A stretch of 64,000 nucleotides of DNA. Origin: Turnera subulata (lineage: Eukaryota > Streptophyta > Magnoliopsida > Malpighiales > Passifloraceae). Below are positions 32,816-43,599 of this stretch, one piece after another. The stretch is taken from assembly GCA_028386065.3 (NCBI GenBank), contig JAKUCV010000418.1, positions 1 through 64,000 on the forward strand, written 5' to 3'. A program made the position numbers and the translations under genes. Positions within the stretch are counted from its first letter, which is position 1. Every line of letters begins with the position of its first letter. The notes beneath the pieces are model-generated. The model saw only the letters and a program-made list of their open reading frames with translations, did no database searches and was not told the DNA's origin.

Positions 32816-33038
32816 TGTTATAAAATGAATGTCATTACTTAACATATATTTGTCCTTTAGCAGCCAAATTATGGCTATAAATGTTGCTCTTGTAATTGAT
32901 TATTTTGTGTAATCAATAAGATACACACGAGCTCCTTCTCTCCATTTTCTTCCTCCCACCTCTGCTTCTCCTCTCTGCCCAATCTATCTTCTTCCTTTCA
33001 CTTTCATTTTCACAGTTATAAACACATGTTTTATAACA
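32816..33038 (+). repeat. Left LTR of the 6.3-kb copia element
   Basis: 223 bp, nearly identical to 38906-39128 (only a few substitutions seen, such as TGTAATCAAT against TGTGATCAAT), which implies a recent insertion in spite of the decayed interior. Confidence 0.9.
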
Positions 33039-33912
33039 CGTTATCAGCACGATAACGCCTCTACCCGAGCAAGAAGAAAACCCGAGCATGATGAAGACTG
33101 AGGAAGAAGAAAAATAGCAGAAAAAAAAAACGCAGAAAAACGAAAAAACGAAGGAGATGAATAGTAAGCCACCATGCCGTCACTGTTCATCGTTTAGAGC
33201 TCCGGGCCGCTTCTTCAAACACCACCACCACCATCAGGTCGCCCATACTGTCGTGACCTCGACGCCGTCTTCTCCGGTCGTTTTCTGTCGCCGACGCGCC
33301 GTGAGGAGGAGAAGTCCGACAGCCAGCACGTCGGATCCACCTTGCCCGAGTCAACTTCCGCCCCCTGCCGGCGGCGCTGCAGCCACCTGTGAGCCTCCAC
33401 CGCGGCGCCGCATCATCACCCGTAGCTCCTGCTCGTCGCCGCCCCGCCCTGTCGTCCTCCTTGTCGCGCCGCCACCTGCACGCCCGAAGTGAACTCGGGA
33501 GGATGACGACCCGGATATACCAGGTTAACCCGTTCCTTGGACGGGTGGTGTTGGTCTTTGGGCTTCAAGATTTTGGACCTGGGCTGCCTCGGCCTGGGCC
33601 TCTCCACATAGTCACTGTTTCGGGCCTGGGCCTGGAATAGTGCAAAGGCCTGCGCTACCATATTCAAAATATTGGGCTGATTAATACTACGGGCCTGGGC
33701 TATTTTATTCAAGGCCCAGCCCGAAATTTTTTAAAAAAATATAATTCTGAAAAAAAAGGGAGAAAAACAGGAAAGGAGAGGAGAGAAAAAAAAATGATGA
33801 AAATGAAAAAAAAAAGAAAAAAAGGGGAGGATAATTAATATTGCTGAAAGATTTATCGAGTAAGCATATTTTACGTTTTTTTTTTTAATTTCAATTCCTT
33901 TAATTTTATGCT
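33039..33912 (+). other. Leader region of the 6.3-kb copia element
   Basis: Primer-binding site, then a GC-rich segment (33150-33500) with an open frame rich in His, Pro and Arg that matches no family. A GGCCTGGGC-rich stretch (33540-33720) and an A-rich stretch follow. It may be a captured exon or a degenerate gag start. Confidence 0.35.
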
Positions 33913-34406
33913 TGGGCTCTTATAAGACCCATCAATTTTTAATTTTCGGTCATTTATTTTCATTGGGGTAATTAAGAAAATGCCCCTGTTTATTTATTTT
34001 AATTCAGTATTTATTTATTTAATTATGTTATTTGATTTGTGGCCTTCAAAATTTCCGGAAGAAATTTGATATGGGCATTAAATGCTGAAGTGCATTGAAA
34101 TGCATAACAGTCTCGAAGACTAAATGAAAGAGTCCAGAAGACTCGATGAAAGAAAAATGCAGCAAAAGACCGGAAGGCTATTGTATTTATTTTATAATTT
34201 TTTTTCATTTATATTAAGCTTGGGCTCATATTAGACCCATTATATTTTAATATTCTGTTCTTTACATTTCAATTGGGCTCATATAAGGCCCATTGTACTT
34301 AATTTCTCGTTTTAATTTCTTTACGATTTTATTGGGCTCGTATAAGGCCCATCGCAATTGCTTTGCGATAATTTAATTTTTATTGGGCTAATTTATGTAA
34401 GGCCCA
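33913..34406. repeat. Dispersed TGGGCT...AGGCCCA hairpin repeats
   Basis: Five copies of TGGGCTCATATAAGGCCCAT or close variants lie at 33913-33932, 34221-34240, 34274-34293, 34333-34352 and 34384-34406. The ends TGGG and CCCA are conserved and complementary, so each copy can fold back. Confidence 0.7.
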
Positions 34407-35251
34407 TTACTTTTAATTTTTTGGTTAATTAATTCTTTATTTAAATTATGTTATTCGAGACCCTTATAATTTCTAGAAGAAATTCATTATGGGTATTAAA
34501 TGCGGACAGGAATTTACATAATAATAGTCTGGCAGACTAAATATCAGAGTCCAGCAAACTCAATAAAGGAAAATATAACGAAGATTCGAAGTCTTACCGT
34601 TCCATAGATCCTGAAGATCCTTCAAAGAAAAATCGAAAATAAAAACTATTACCACCAGAAGATGGAAATTATATGACCTCCAGAAGGTGGATATTATACT
34701 TGCTTACCCTGAAGGAGCAATTCATTTTATATTCAATTTATTTTATGTTCAGTTTAAATTATTACGCATTGCAACTTATTTTATTTACTTTTCAGTATTT
34801 TATAATTATTTCTAGAATAATGCCTTAAGCATTAGTCTCGAAGACAATGCCAAATTGCCATCCACAGGGGGAGAATTATATGTGTGGATGTCAATATAAC
34901 ATATTATGATATCTCAAAATGAGAAAATGATTAACACGCTCCAGAAGAGCATAAATTCGAATATGTTCCTGAAGAACGCATGTTTTAATATGATCTAGAA
35001 GATCGTATATTTAAGCGAGTACAGACACCCCCAGTAATAAAATGAATTATTATGGATTCCAAATTGAATTGACTCAAATTTATTCCCTGAAGCGAATAAG
35101 ACAGTATAATTATTTGTGCCTGTGGGCGTAAATGAGATAATAAATGGAAAAGGCTCAAAGTAAACATGCATATTATTATTGCAAAAACAGATCCATAACT
35201 GGAGAACATTCAAAGAAGAATGGTTCTCATACATATGTTCAAACAAGTAAT

Positions 35252-35935
35252 CTATCTGTTGGGTTCAACATTAACCCTGAAACTCTGAGCCTCACCATTA
35301 ATGTTGACCCTAACACTGTCGTTCCAGGAGAACCACATACCACCCCTGTTGTTTTCTCCAGGTATCTCAAACCGATTCGTTGGAGGAAAACGAAGTGGAA
35401 TCACACCATGATTCTCTCCTGCTTGCCACAAAGTCTCAGTAATCAGTACCATGTTAGGCTTGTACTGATTTTTCAGATCCCTTAAGGTACGCACAAAATC
35501 TTGGGACCTTCTTGCTACACCCCTGCAATTCCATAGTAGAAGTCGTACTTTAGGCCATGTAGGTGGTAACCCAGTCACCCTTTGGACGCTCCGAGCCATC
35601 ATGGAAACCTGATAATAACTGCTTTGATTTAAAATTTGGCATGAAGGCTCTAGCTGAAATTCCTGGAGTCTATTAGATATGAAAAACATAATAGAGTTAG
35701 CCGAGCCATAAAAGGAAGCCCTTAGATTGCTTTGGTCCTCTAGGAAGAATGTTTCTTCCATAGGAGTTACAAAGAACCTAGATGAATATAGTTCATCAAC
35801 AAACACTAAACGAGGAATTCTCGCCAGATCATTCGGCAGTTCCTCTTGCTGCTCATTCACCATGCTATAAGCTAACCTATTTCTTCTTCCTAGAGAGGCA
35901 CCCTCAACAACGAAAACAGTAGCTGGGGAAGGCAT
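35252..35935 (-). CDS. Antisense accessory ORF with endonuclease-like C-terminal part, copy B
   Basis: An intact 227-residue frame from MPSPATVFVVEGASLG to EPNR, antisense to the copia element that contains it. An in-frame upstream ATG at 35974 would add 13 residues, but the start chosen is the one shared with copy A (8994-9677). The two copies have identical length and about 70% protein identity by eye, while their flanks do not match. The first ~120 residues match no known family. The rest has KVRLLLWNCRG and KNQYKPNMVLITET, like the start of an endonuclease/exonuclease/phosphatase domain, then HGVIPLRFPPTNRFE and GGMWFSWN, which recall later words of LINE endonucleases (GGIWVLWN). The DFN and SDH catalytic motifs are absent, so nuclease activity is unlikely. 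Confidence 0.7.
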   Translation of the reverse strand: MPSPATVFVVEGASLGRRNRLAYSMVNEQQEELPNDLARIPRLVFVDELYSSRFFVTPMEETFFLEDQSNLRASFYGSANSIMFFISNRLQEFQLEPSCQILNQSSYYQVSMMARSVQRVTGLPPTWPKVRLLLWNCRGVARRSQDFVRTLRDLKNQYKPNMVLITETLWQAGENHGVIPLRFPPTNRFEIPGENNRGGMWFSWNDSVRVNINGEAQSFRVNVEPNR

Positions 35936-35996
35936 TTTTCTTGTCTTGTTGATTTTTTTTTGAGTTTTCTGCATCTTCCTGTCTCAACCGCCTCCT

Positions 35997-36006
35997 CTTT
36001 TTATAG
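35997..36006 (-). promoter_or_regulatory. TATA box of antisense ORF copy B
   Basis: The minus strand reads CTATAAAAAG, 61 bp before the shared start codon. Confidence 0.55.
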
Positions 36007-38905
36007 TCTGAGCTTAGACAGCTAGGTGTCAGTTTTCTCAAATGTGGACCCTTTTTTGTCTCCGAAAAAATCCAGAAGATTTTTCGGTAATTAAAACTTT
36101 GCATTATTTGTCAGTAAACTCCAAAGTTTTTCAAGCTTCGAGGTTTTATTTTTGGAAAAGTTTGCCACTACTTTAATTATTGTCCAATAATTCTGATCTT
36201 TTCGACATGAGTGGCAGGAATAAGCCTAATATTGACACATGTATTGCAGCCTGAAGCTAGCAGTTGCGTAATTGAAACTTAACATATCCAGTCAGAAGTT
36301 GGAATGCACTAGCCTGGAGCTAGCAATTTTAAGTGTTTAGATACACAGCTTGCGCAGCCTGAAGCTGGCACCAACATGAAGTTGGTTCATGGATTTATTG
36401 TTTGGCATGACCGGATGGGCCATCCCGGGTTAATAATGATGCACGAAATTTATTGGATCATTCATTGAAAAACCAGAAGTTTTACAATCAATGAATTTCT
36501 ATGAGTTTGTTTGCTGCGAAAGTTATTATACGGCCTTCCTAAGATGAGAATGGCCTAATATCACCAGCAAGTTTGAGAATAGTTCAGGGACATAAATGTG
36601 GACTGATAAATCCGCGGTGTTAACCATCTAGGTAATTTTTACGATGCATCGACTAGATGGTCTATTATGTGACGCAAGTTGGCATTGTGCGCACTGATTA
36701 AGCCACTTGCGGTATATGTCCCTACTTATGTTATTAGACTATATGTCTAGATAATGCTGGTATGTTTCTTCAATGGAGAATGTATATTATTGGAAATAAA
36801 CCCAAAGAGATCTGGGCCATATTGACAATTGATTACAGGACCATTGATGAAATATGACTATGGTATTTTATACGCAGTAAATGTGCATCAAGCCAATAAG
36901 ATATTATAAGATCATAAGATCTCCCCATTGGTTCTTGGTCACCAAATATCTCCCATCTTCGGACTGTTGGTTGTACAATATATTATGCTCCACCACAGCA
37001 TAGTTAATCTTGTTCTTAAAGAAGTTTGGGAATAGATGTTGGGTAATCTCCATCAAATCACAACATTATTGAAACTATTGACTAAAAGATTGGAGATTCA
37101 TTTATAGCAAGATTTGTTTATTTATAATTCGATATGTGTGTATACCCAACATCAGGGGGAGAAAGAAGCAGCTGGATCAAGTTTGTTGAAATGCATAATA
37201 TGAATTTTGATCCTCATGTAAATTAATGTGAACCTGAAGTTCAAAAGAAGATGATTCATTTGCAGGAAAATTGATATGCAATTGCCAGACACATCTAAAT
37301 TAAGTGTGACCATATACCAGCTGCAAATGTTCCTGTTTAGATTGATGTTCCTGAAGAACAATGTAAGTATGCAAATGAATCTATAGATTATACTCGGTTC
37401 CAAAAGAAAACAAAATTCTCGATAGAGAGAATGGAGCAAAAGATATAAGATGGTCCCAGTTAGAAAAGATGGCCTCCAGTAGAGGTTCATATTAAATATC
37501 CTCCAGAAGAGGTTTTTCTGACACAAATTGATAAAGTTCCAGAAGCAACTCAGGTACCTGAAATAAATGAGTATGATGAGATCTCAATTACAGTGTCAGA
37601 AATAAGATGAAACCGACGTGAAATAACCGTCGACGGAATATTTATTTTATATAGCGCTAAATACTTTGAAATAAAATGAGGATCATGAACCTACATCTAT
37701 TGATGAATGTAGGCGCAGTATGATTGCCCAAATTGAGAAACATGATTAAGGCTGTATCGCTTGTGAAGCGAGATATTTTCCGGACCTGTAGTCCGTTGTG
37801 AAGCAAGATACTATCCGGACCTGTAGTCCGTACACCAGATGGTGTGGAACCAGTCGATTGAAAATGGGTATTTGTGCGAAAAGAGAATTATAATAGAGAA
37901 ATACAAAGCATGGCTTATCGCATAAGGTTTTACCCAAACGACCTGATATTAATTATGAGGAGATACACTCCCCTGTGATGGATGCAATTATTTTTATAAG
38001 TCTGGCATTATATGAAAAGAATTAGTAATGCATCTAATGAATGCTTTTACAGCCTACTATGGATCCATAAGTCATGATATATGCGTGAGAATCCCTGAAG
38101 GATTCAAGTTGCTTGAAGCAACTAATTCACGGGAATATTCAAAATTAAGCTAAATTAATCTGCACATGGTTTAAATTAGTATGAGTATGTATAGTATAAG
38201 TACATGAATTTATTATTGCTTATGTTGACGATGCATATTTATATGTGATATTTATTATTTTGTTATTTAAATATTATTGAAACTCCTGAAGAAGCTTCCA
38301 AATGCCGTGCTATTTGAATGAATTAGATTGGTCCTGGAGTACCCTGTCTGAGTACAATTTTACATTGCTAGTAACATGAAGCCTGAAGCTTATGACTTAA
38401 GCCTATTGGCTAGATATAACTTTATTCTTATCTTCGGGGCATAACTGATGTGGTATTATGTTAACCCTGTAAATCCGAAGAGAATATAGCTGGTCTTTGC
38501 AGATGCAGGTCTTCTATTGGATCAACATAAAGCACAGGCAGACATCTGCTACAACTTTACACGTATAGCTGTTATATCATTGCGACAACAAAAGTAAGAT
38601 TGCAAGGAAGATGCTCCAATAACAAATTATGAAGATAATGCTGCCTACGTTGCCCAATCAAATGATTGATGTATCAAAAGTGATCGGGCAGAGCATATGA
38701 TGTCATGAAAGGTTGACAAAGAAGATTGGCATGTGACGACATCAAGAAATCAAGGGATGCTAAAATGAGGAGGAGTAGAATACGCACTGCACTCTTTTTT
38801 CCTTCACCAAGTTTTTATCCCACTGGGTTTTTCTTAGTAAGGTTTTTAACGAGGCAGTTCTCCTGAAACGTATTCTATCCCAGCACAATGACATTCAAGG
38901 GGGAG

Positions 38906-39128
38906 TGTTATAAAATGAATGTCATTACTTAACATATATTTGTCCTTTAGCAGCCAAATTATGGCTATAAATGTTGCTCTTGTAATTGATTATTTTGTGT
39001 GATCAATAAGATACACACGAGCTCCTTCTCTCCATTTTCTTCCCCCCACCTCTGCTTCTCCTCTCTGCCCAATCTATCTTCTTCCTTTCACTTTCATTTT
39101 CACAGTTATAAACACATATTTTATAACA
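38906..39128 (+). repeat. Right LTR of the 6.3-kb copia element
   Basis: 223 bp, TGTTATAAAATG to TTATAACA, preceded by the purine tract AAGGGGGAG (38897-38905) and followed by the duplicated AAAGA. Confidence 0.9.
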
Positions 39129-39133
39129 AAAGA

Positions 39134-39975
39134 GCTGTGGTTCAAGAGGTATTATCATCGTCTTTTCTTTTTCTTTTTTTTTTGGTTGGAAGTATTATCA
39201 TCGTCTTTAGAAGATCTCAAGTTCTAATCCCAATTTAGGCTGTAAAACCAAATAGCACTGGCATTAAAAAAGAAAAAGCATGAGCCCATATGGCTCTGTG
39301 CCATTCTGCGTGGAAAATAATGTTTTAGCTGGGCTAATAACAGGTGAGAGGAGGGTCTTAATTAAGCTGAATACCTTGGGACAATGGATTTAGAAAAGTC
39401 CATAACCCCGAACAAGACACCAAGAATTAATGGAATTCACAATTATATCCACGAAAGTCTTTGTATTATGGTCTATGGAAGGTTGGAAACTTCCAGCTCA
39501 AGAACACAATGGAATTTTGTTCAAAAAGAAAAAGACAACACAATGGAATTAAATTTACAGCTTGAGGACATAATGCAATCGCGGAGTACAAAGGAGGAAG
39601 AATGGTGTGACAGATTTTTATTCCGAAGCCAAATGGCCGGAGGAGACTCCATAATTCGGCCTTCCATGACTTTTAACTCCTAAATTGCGACTTTAAATCT
39701 CGAAAATTGAAAAGAAAAAAAAAACAGCCCAAGTCACATACGAAAAAGTCTTCTCAAGCTACTATTGGTCAATTTTGGACGTCAAAATGCAAGCTTTCAT
39801 TCCATTTATAAGGATCAATTTATAGTCATGCACGTCAAGGGGGAGGTGTGAAAAGTTTCTTTGCCGGGAGACAAGCATTAACAGTGAAAAGTACTATTAG
39901 CCCATGTATAGGCAGAATGTCAGATATGAAAATAACAAAAAAAGAACACAAGATTCTAGAATTTTCATTTCTTTA
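39134..39975. other. Intergenic part of tandem unit 1
   Basis: Non-coding. It contains blocks shared with the spacers after SDR gene 2 (about 43990-44500) and gene 3 (about 47760-48100), for example GGAAAATAATGTTTTAG and GTCTTCTCAAGCTA. This shows the spacer was duplicated together with the gene. Confidence 0.6.
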
Positions 39976-39983
39976 ATACCAAG

Positions 39984-40472
39984 CATAGTTATCTGAACAG
40001 ATTCGGACACAAACTCATAAAAGGTCATGGGTCAGAGGTCACTGGTCAGACCGAGTTTGATCCGTGAGTTTTTATTTTTTTTAACAGAGTCTGAACCGTG
40101 AGTTTAATGTAATTGAACAGGATAATAATTATTTAATAACTAATAATCAATAATCTATTTACATTGTTTCTCAAAAAATAATCCTTGTATATTAATATTT
40201 GTCTACACTTACAAAATATAAAAATAAATATAGAATCTAGACATCAAAAAGTTTCATTAAATAATGTGTTAAAATAGGAAAAAAAATAAATATAAAATTT
40301 TTTGTGATTTAAAATTAAAAATGACCCCGCTGATTTGTTGGTTCAACAAGATTAGTAAAAAAACTAGTCTGATTTGAATGGTTTTTGCCACAAGTCTAAA
40401 AATTTAAATTGCACTCTGGGTTACAGTCCTACTAGTTGAGCAAGACAGGCTGGTCTGGGTCTGATAACTATG
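39984..40472. mobile_element. hAT-type MITE in the spacer of unit 1
   Basis: 489 bp with inverted ends CATAGTTATCTGA and TCTGATAACTATG. An 8-bp target duplication ATACCAAG flanks it (39976-39983, 40473-40480). The paralogous spacers keep the empty site (TTTAACACCAAGACTTTGAC near 44535, CATACCCAAGAGTTTGAC near 48057). So the insertion came after the unit duplication. Eight-base duplications are typical of hAT elements. Confidence 0.85.
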
Positions 40473-40480
40473 ATACCAAG

Positions 40481-41600
40481 ACTTGGACCTCCCGGGCTAG
40501 AGGATCCATCTCCAGCCCTCGGTTTTGAGTTATGTTATTTTGTGATTATAAAATTCTATCCTCCTGGACTCACCTGGGCCACGAGCCCACCAATTGAACA
40601 AAATATTGTATCTGTTCTACCGTTTTCACTTTAGCTTTTTTTTTTTATAGGAATCAAAATTACCTTTTCTTTATTGTGTTCATCGATTTAATACGGCGTT
40701 AGACAATTTGTGATCCTAATGTTCTGCTCAAACATTTTAAAGAATCGATTAAGTTGTGGAACTATAAAGATTAGATGGAATGTAGTCCCAATATTGAGCA
40801 AAATTAATGCCACGACATTACAAATACTTCGAGATCTCAAAATTTTTCAAAATTATAGATAGTAAGAACATTTTCCAAAAATGGATTCAAAACTATTTTC
40901 TGAATTAAGTTATACTACATTATTTTCATTCCTCGTTAATTTTGTCCTAATTAATTCGGATTCAAAATGCTAAATGGGGGCTCTGGCATAAAAACAAAGC
41001 CCAAGTGCAACAAATCCAAAAAAAAAAAAATACATCTTATAAGCAAACTTTAAGACCAACACCCGTAGTGGTATATTTCTCTTGGTGTTTCATCCAAGAG
41101 ATCAAGTATTCCATCCTAGTGATGAGATTAAAGGTAGTCTGGAAGTAGGGTGGGGCAAGGCTATTAAACCCGGCTCGGCCAGTGACTCGTTCCAGTGGCT
41201 GGATCGCGGGTTAAGAGATCTAACTGAGGTCTAATCGGGTCTAATCAGTATTAGAATTAATAGTAAAAATATATATATTTTTTTAGTAAAAGTCCAACCA
41301 AAGGTCTGATCATGGTCTGACCAAGATAAATTTTTGAAATTTTTGACTTTGGACCCAGAAAAAAAACCTAAAATGGGTCAATAAAATCGAAAAATCCTGA
41401 GAACCCGTCATCACCTGGCCGATTGTTTGGAGGGCAAAACCCGAATGGGTAGAAAACTCGGATTTGTCTCCGGATCACGATTATCCCGATTCAACCAACC
41501 GGGTCGGTTCGGGTTTTGAACAAAGGGGTGGAGTTATGCATCCGTGAAATTTTAAGAGAAAACCTATTTGTCAAAGTCAATTTTTATAATATTGTAGTAG
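40481..41600. other. Intergenic spacer between SDR genes 1 and 2
   Basis: No gene. At 41150-41515 there is a GC-richer block with AAACCCGGC near its left end and GGGTTTTGAACA at its right end, possibly an old MITE, but the inverted ends are too weak to call. From about 41540 the sequence matches the promoter region of gene 1. Confidence 0.4.
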
Positions 41601-41927
41601 ACACGGTATGGAAGCTTCTAACTAGTGTGGAATACTTCGAAAAAAAAGTGGTGTGGAATACTAAGGTAGTGTGTCCTACCACTCAGATATTTCCACGGAT
41701 AATGTTATTAATTGTCAAGTCAAATCATAGCACCCAATGCTGACACTTCTTTATTGTTTTTTTTGACCATTGACAAAGTCACTACAATCTTGTGTATTCC
41801 GCTTTACACGAAAGCCACGGTAGCAGAGTATATAAATACACAATAGAAACTGAATCCACAATATCTAAGTTCTTCAGCTAATTCCTTCCTTCAAGCTATC
41901 AATCTTTTAGCCAGTGAATTAACAGCC

Positions 41928-43571
41928 ATGGCTCCTCCTTCACACAATGTTGCCAATATTGTAGTGCCTACTGTAGTCCTCCCTTCGTTAGTCCTCTCGC
42001 TCCCACTAATATTCGTTTCCAAGATTCTAAAACGAGCAAAACGTTCCTTATTCGGTGAAAAGATTGCTGGAAAAGTGGTACTAATCACTGGAGCATCTTC
42101 AGGAATCGGTGAAGTATGTGCATATTATATAGATCTCCCATATATGTTCAAGTTATCACATATTGTCTTTTTTAAATATAACAGAGTTAGTTCTGTGATC
42201 TTGAACTATTTTTATGTGATCTTAAACTTGTAGCATCTAGCATATGAGTATGCAAGAAGAGGAGCTCGTCTAGCTCTTGTTGCTAGAAGGGAAGATCGTC
42301 TCCGAGAAGTTGCTAATAAGGCCCGGACACTGGGGTCCCCTGATGTTATAACCATTCAAGCAGACATATCCAAGAGCGACGACTGTAAGAGGCTTATTGA
42401 TGAAGCAGTGAATCATTTTGGACAATGTAAGAATAAGTGATCAACTTCTGATTTCTTTTTAAAATTTTGAGGCTTCTAAGTTTTGTTGATAAATTTTGAT
42501 GTGTGTTTTTTTGGTAACAGTGAATCACCTGGTCAATAATGCTGGTATTATGCAATCAGGAGAATTACTTGAGGATTGCACTCAGATATCTGATTATGAA
42601 AGAACTATGGTATGTCCAGGTTCCCACTAAAGTCAATAGAAATTCCTGATTTTGTTTGATGATTTTAATCAATATGTGCCTGAAAGTTTCCTCCTTTCTT
42701 TTCTGCTACTAAATCTTGTTCTCTGTTTTTTTCGTTGCCTGTTCGTTCTTTATGTCCTGTCCTGATGAGAAATGAAGGGATAGGGGAAGATCTTATTGTA
42801 GCAATATATAGAAGAACTAATCACATTAGATCTTCTCACCAGTTTTCATGTTTTTGTTTTGGGAAATCGAAGTACCTTAGGATTATCTGTAAGAAACAAC
42901 TAAACTTTCTTGCTTTGCAGGAGGTAAATTTCTGGGGTAATGTGCGTACCACACATCATGCTATTCCACACTTGAGGAAAAGTAAAGGGAGGATTATTGC
43001 GATTTCTTCCGTCATGTCATGGTATCCTATACCTAAATCCACCTTCTACAGTGTAAGAATTTTAAAGCTTATTGGTCAATCAATGAATCCTCTTTTTTTT
43101 TTTTTTTTAGGAAATGATCCATAACAATTCTGAATGTATGACTCCAGGCATCAAAAGCAGCTGTGTCGGCCTTCTTCGAGACATTACGTGTTGAATTGGG
43201 TTCAGATATTGGAATAACTATTGTCACTCCTGGTGTGGTGGATTCAGAAATGACCAGTTCTGTAGATGAGGTATTATAGATATACTTATGTACTGTATAT
43301 ATTAATCTTCTACTTCAAACCATTTTTGGTTGTTAATTGGTTTTTGTGATACTCCTTTTAGGCTGAATTGGGTGATACGCCGGTTATGCCAACGGTGCTT
43401 TGTGCTAAATCAATTGTAAACAGTGCCTGCCGGGGAGACAACTACTTGACTGAGCCATTCTGGATGAAGATGTTCTATTTGGTCCACCTTATCTGTCCTG
43501 AATTTACACACTGGTCCAACCACCGAAAAGTAGCAGCAGCCAAGAAGACTTCCAACAAGAAAACATCCTAG
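41928..43571 (+). CDS. SDR gene 2: 11-beta-hydroxysteroid dehydrogenase-like
   Basis: Exons 41928-42113, 42234-42426, 42521-42609, 42921-43052, 43148-43270 and 43362-43571 give 310 residues. It is almost identical to gene 1: the visible exon-1 changes are Ile16Val, Ile22Val and Leu29Phe, with Ser-Asp-Asp for Ser-Glu-Asp in exon 2. TGASSGIG, NNAG, YSASK and a C-terminal KKTS are intact. Intron 4 is about 200 bp longer than in gene 1, and gene 3 shares the longer form, so gene 1 lost that piece. The very high identity, including introns, marks the gene 1/gene 2 split as the youngest duplication here, or a case of gene conversion. A tandem W-box and a TATA box stand upstream. Confidence 0.9.
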
Positions 43572-43599
43572 TTCTCCAACATCTAATTTGATGCTATCT

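Larger units (their letters stand above)
34049..38391. repeat. Scattered mini-hairpins with a conserved xxGAA loop
   Basis: At least nineteen short hairpins have a five-base loop, mostly C[AT]GAA, closed by C-G, with different but complementary stems of 4-7 bp. Examples are GAGTC-CAGAA-GACTC (34130), GCTC-CAGAA-GAGC (34938), GTTC-CTGAA-GAAC (34965), GATC-TAGAA-GATC (34992), ACCAAC-ATGAA-GTTGGT (36370), AAAAC-CAGAA-GTTTT (36469), TGAAC-CTGAA-GTTCA (37229), GAATCC-CTGAA-GGATTC (38089), AGTTGC-TTGAA-GCAACT (38107) and AAGC-CTGAA-GCTT (38379). They lie on both sides of the antisense ORF. Those in the pol remnant may partly reflect Pro-Glu codons. Confidence 0.6.
32816..39128 (+). mobile_element. 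Degenerate Ty1/copia element with short LTRs
   Basis: LTRs of 223 bp (32816-33038 and 38906-39128) start TGTTATAAAATG and end TTATAACA. AAAGA flanks both sides (32811-32815, 39129-39133). CGTTATCAGCACG follows the left LTR as primer-binding site and AAGGGGGAG precedes the right LTR. Decayed pol text is visible in sense at about 37330-38760 (IPEGFKLLEATNSREYSKL from the reverse transcriptase) and the common copia tail GGTTTTTAACGAGGCA at about 38842. All frames are broken. An intact antisense ORF lies at 35252-35935. It inserted 407 bp downstream of SDR gene 1. Confidence 0.9.

Noticed and set aside
33157..33492. His/Pro/Arg-rich ORF after the copia primer-binding site
   Set aside because: GC-rich, no recognisable gag motif, and frames are open in several registers, so it is not called as a gene.
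41145..41520. Possible second MITE with AAACCCGG-type ends
   Set aside because: The inverted ends match poorly and no target duplication was found.
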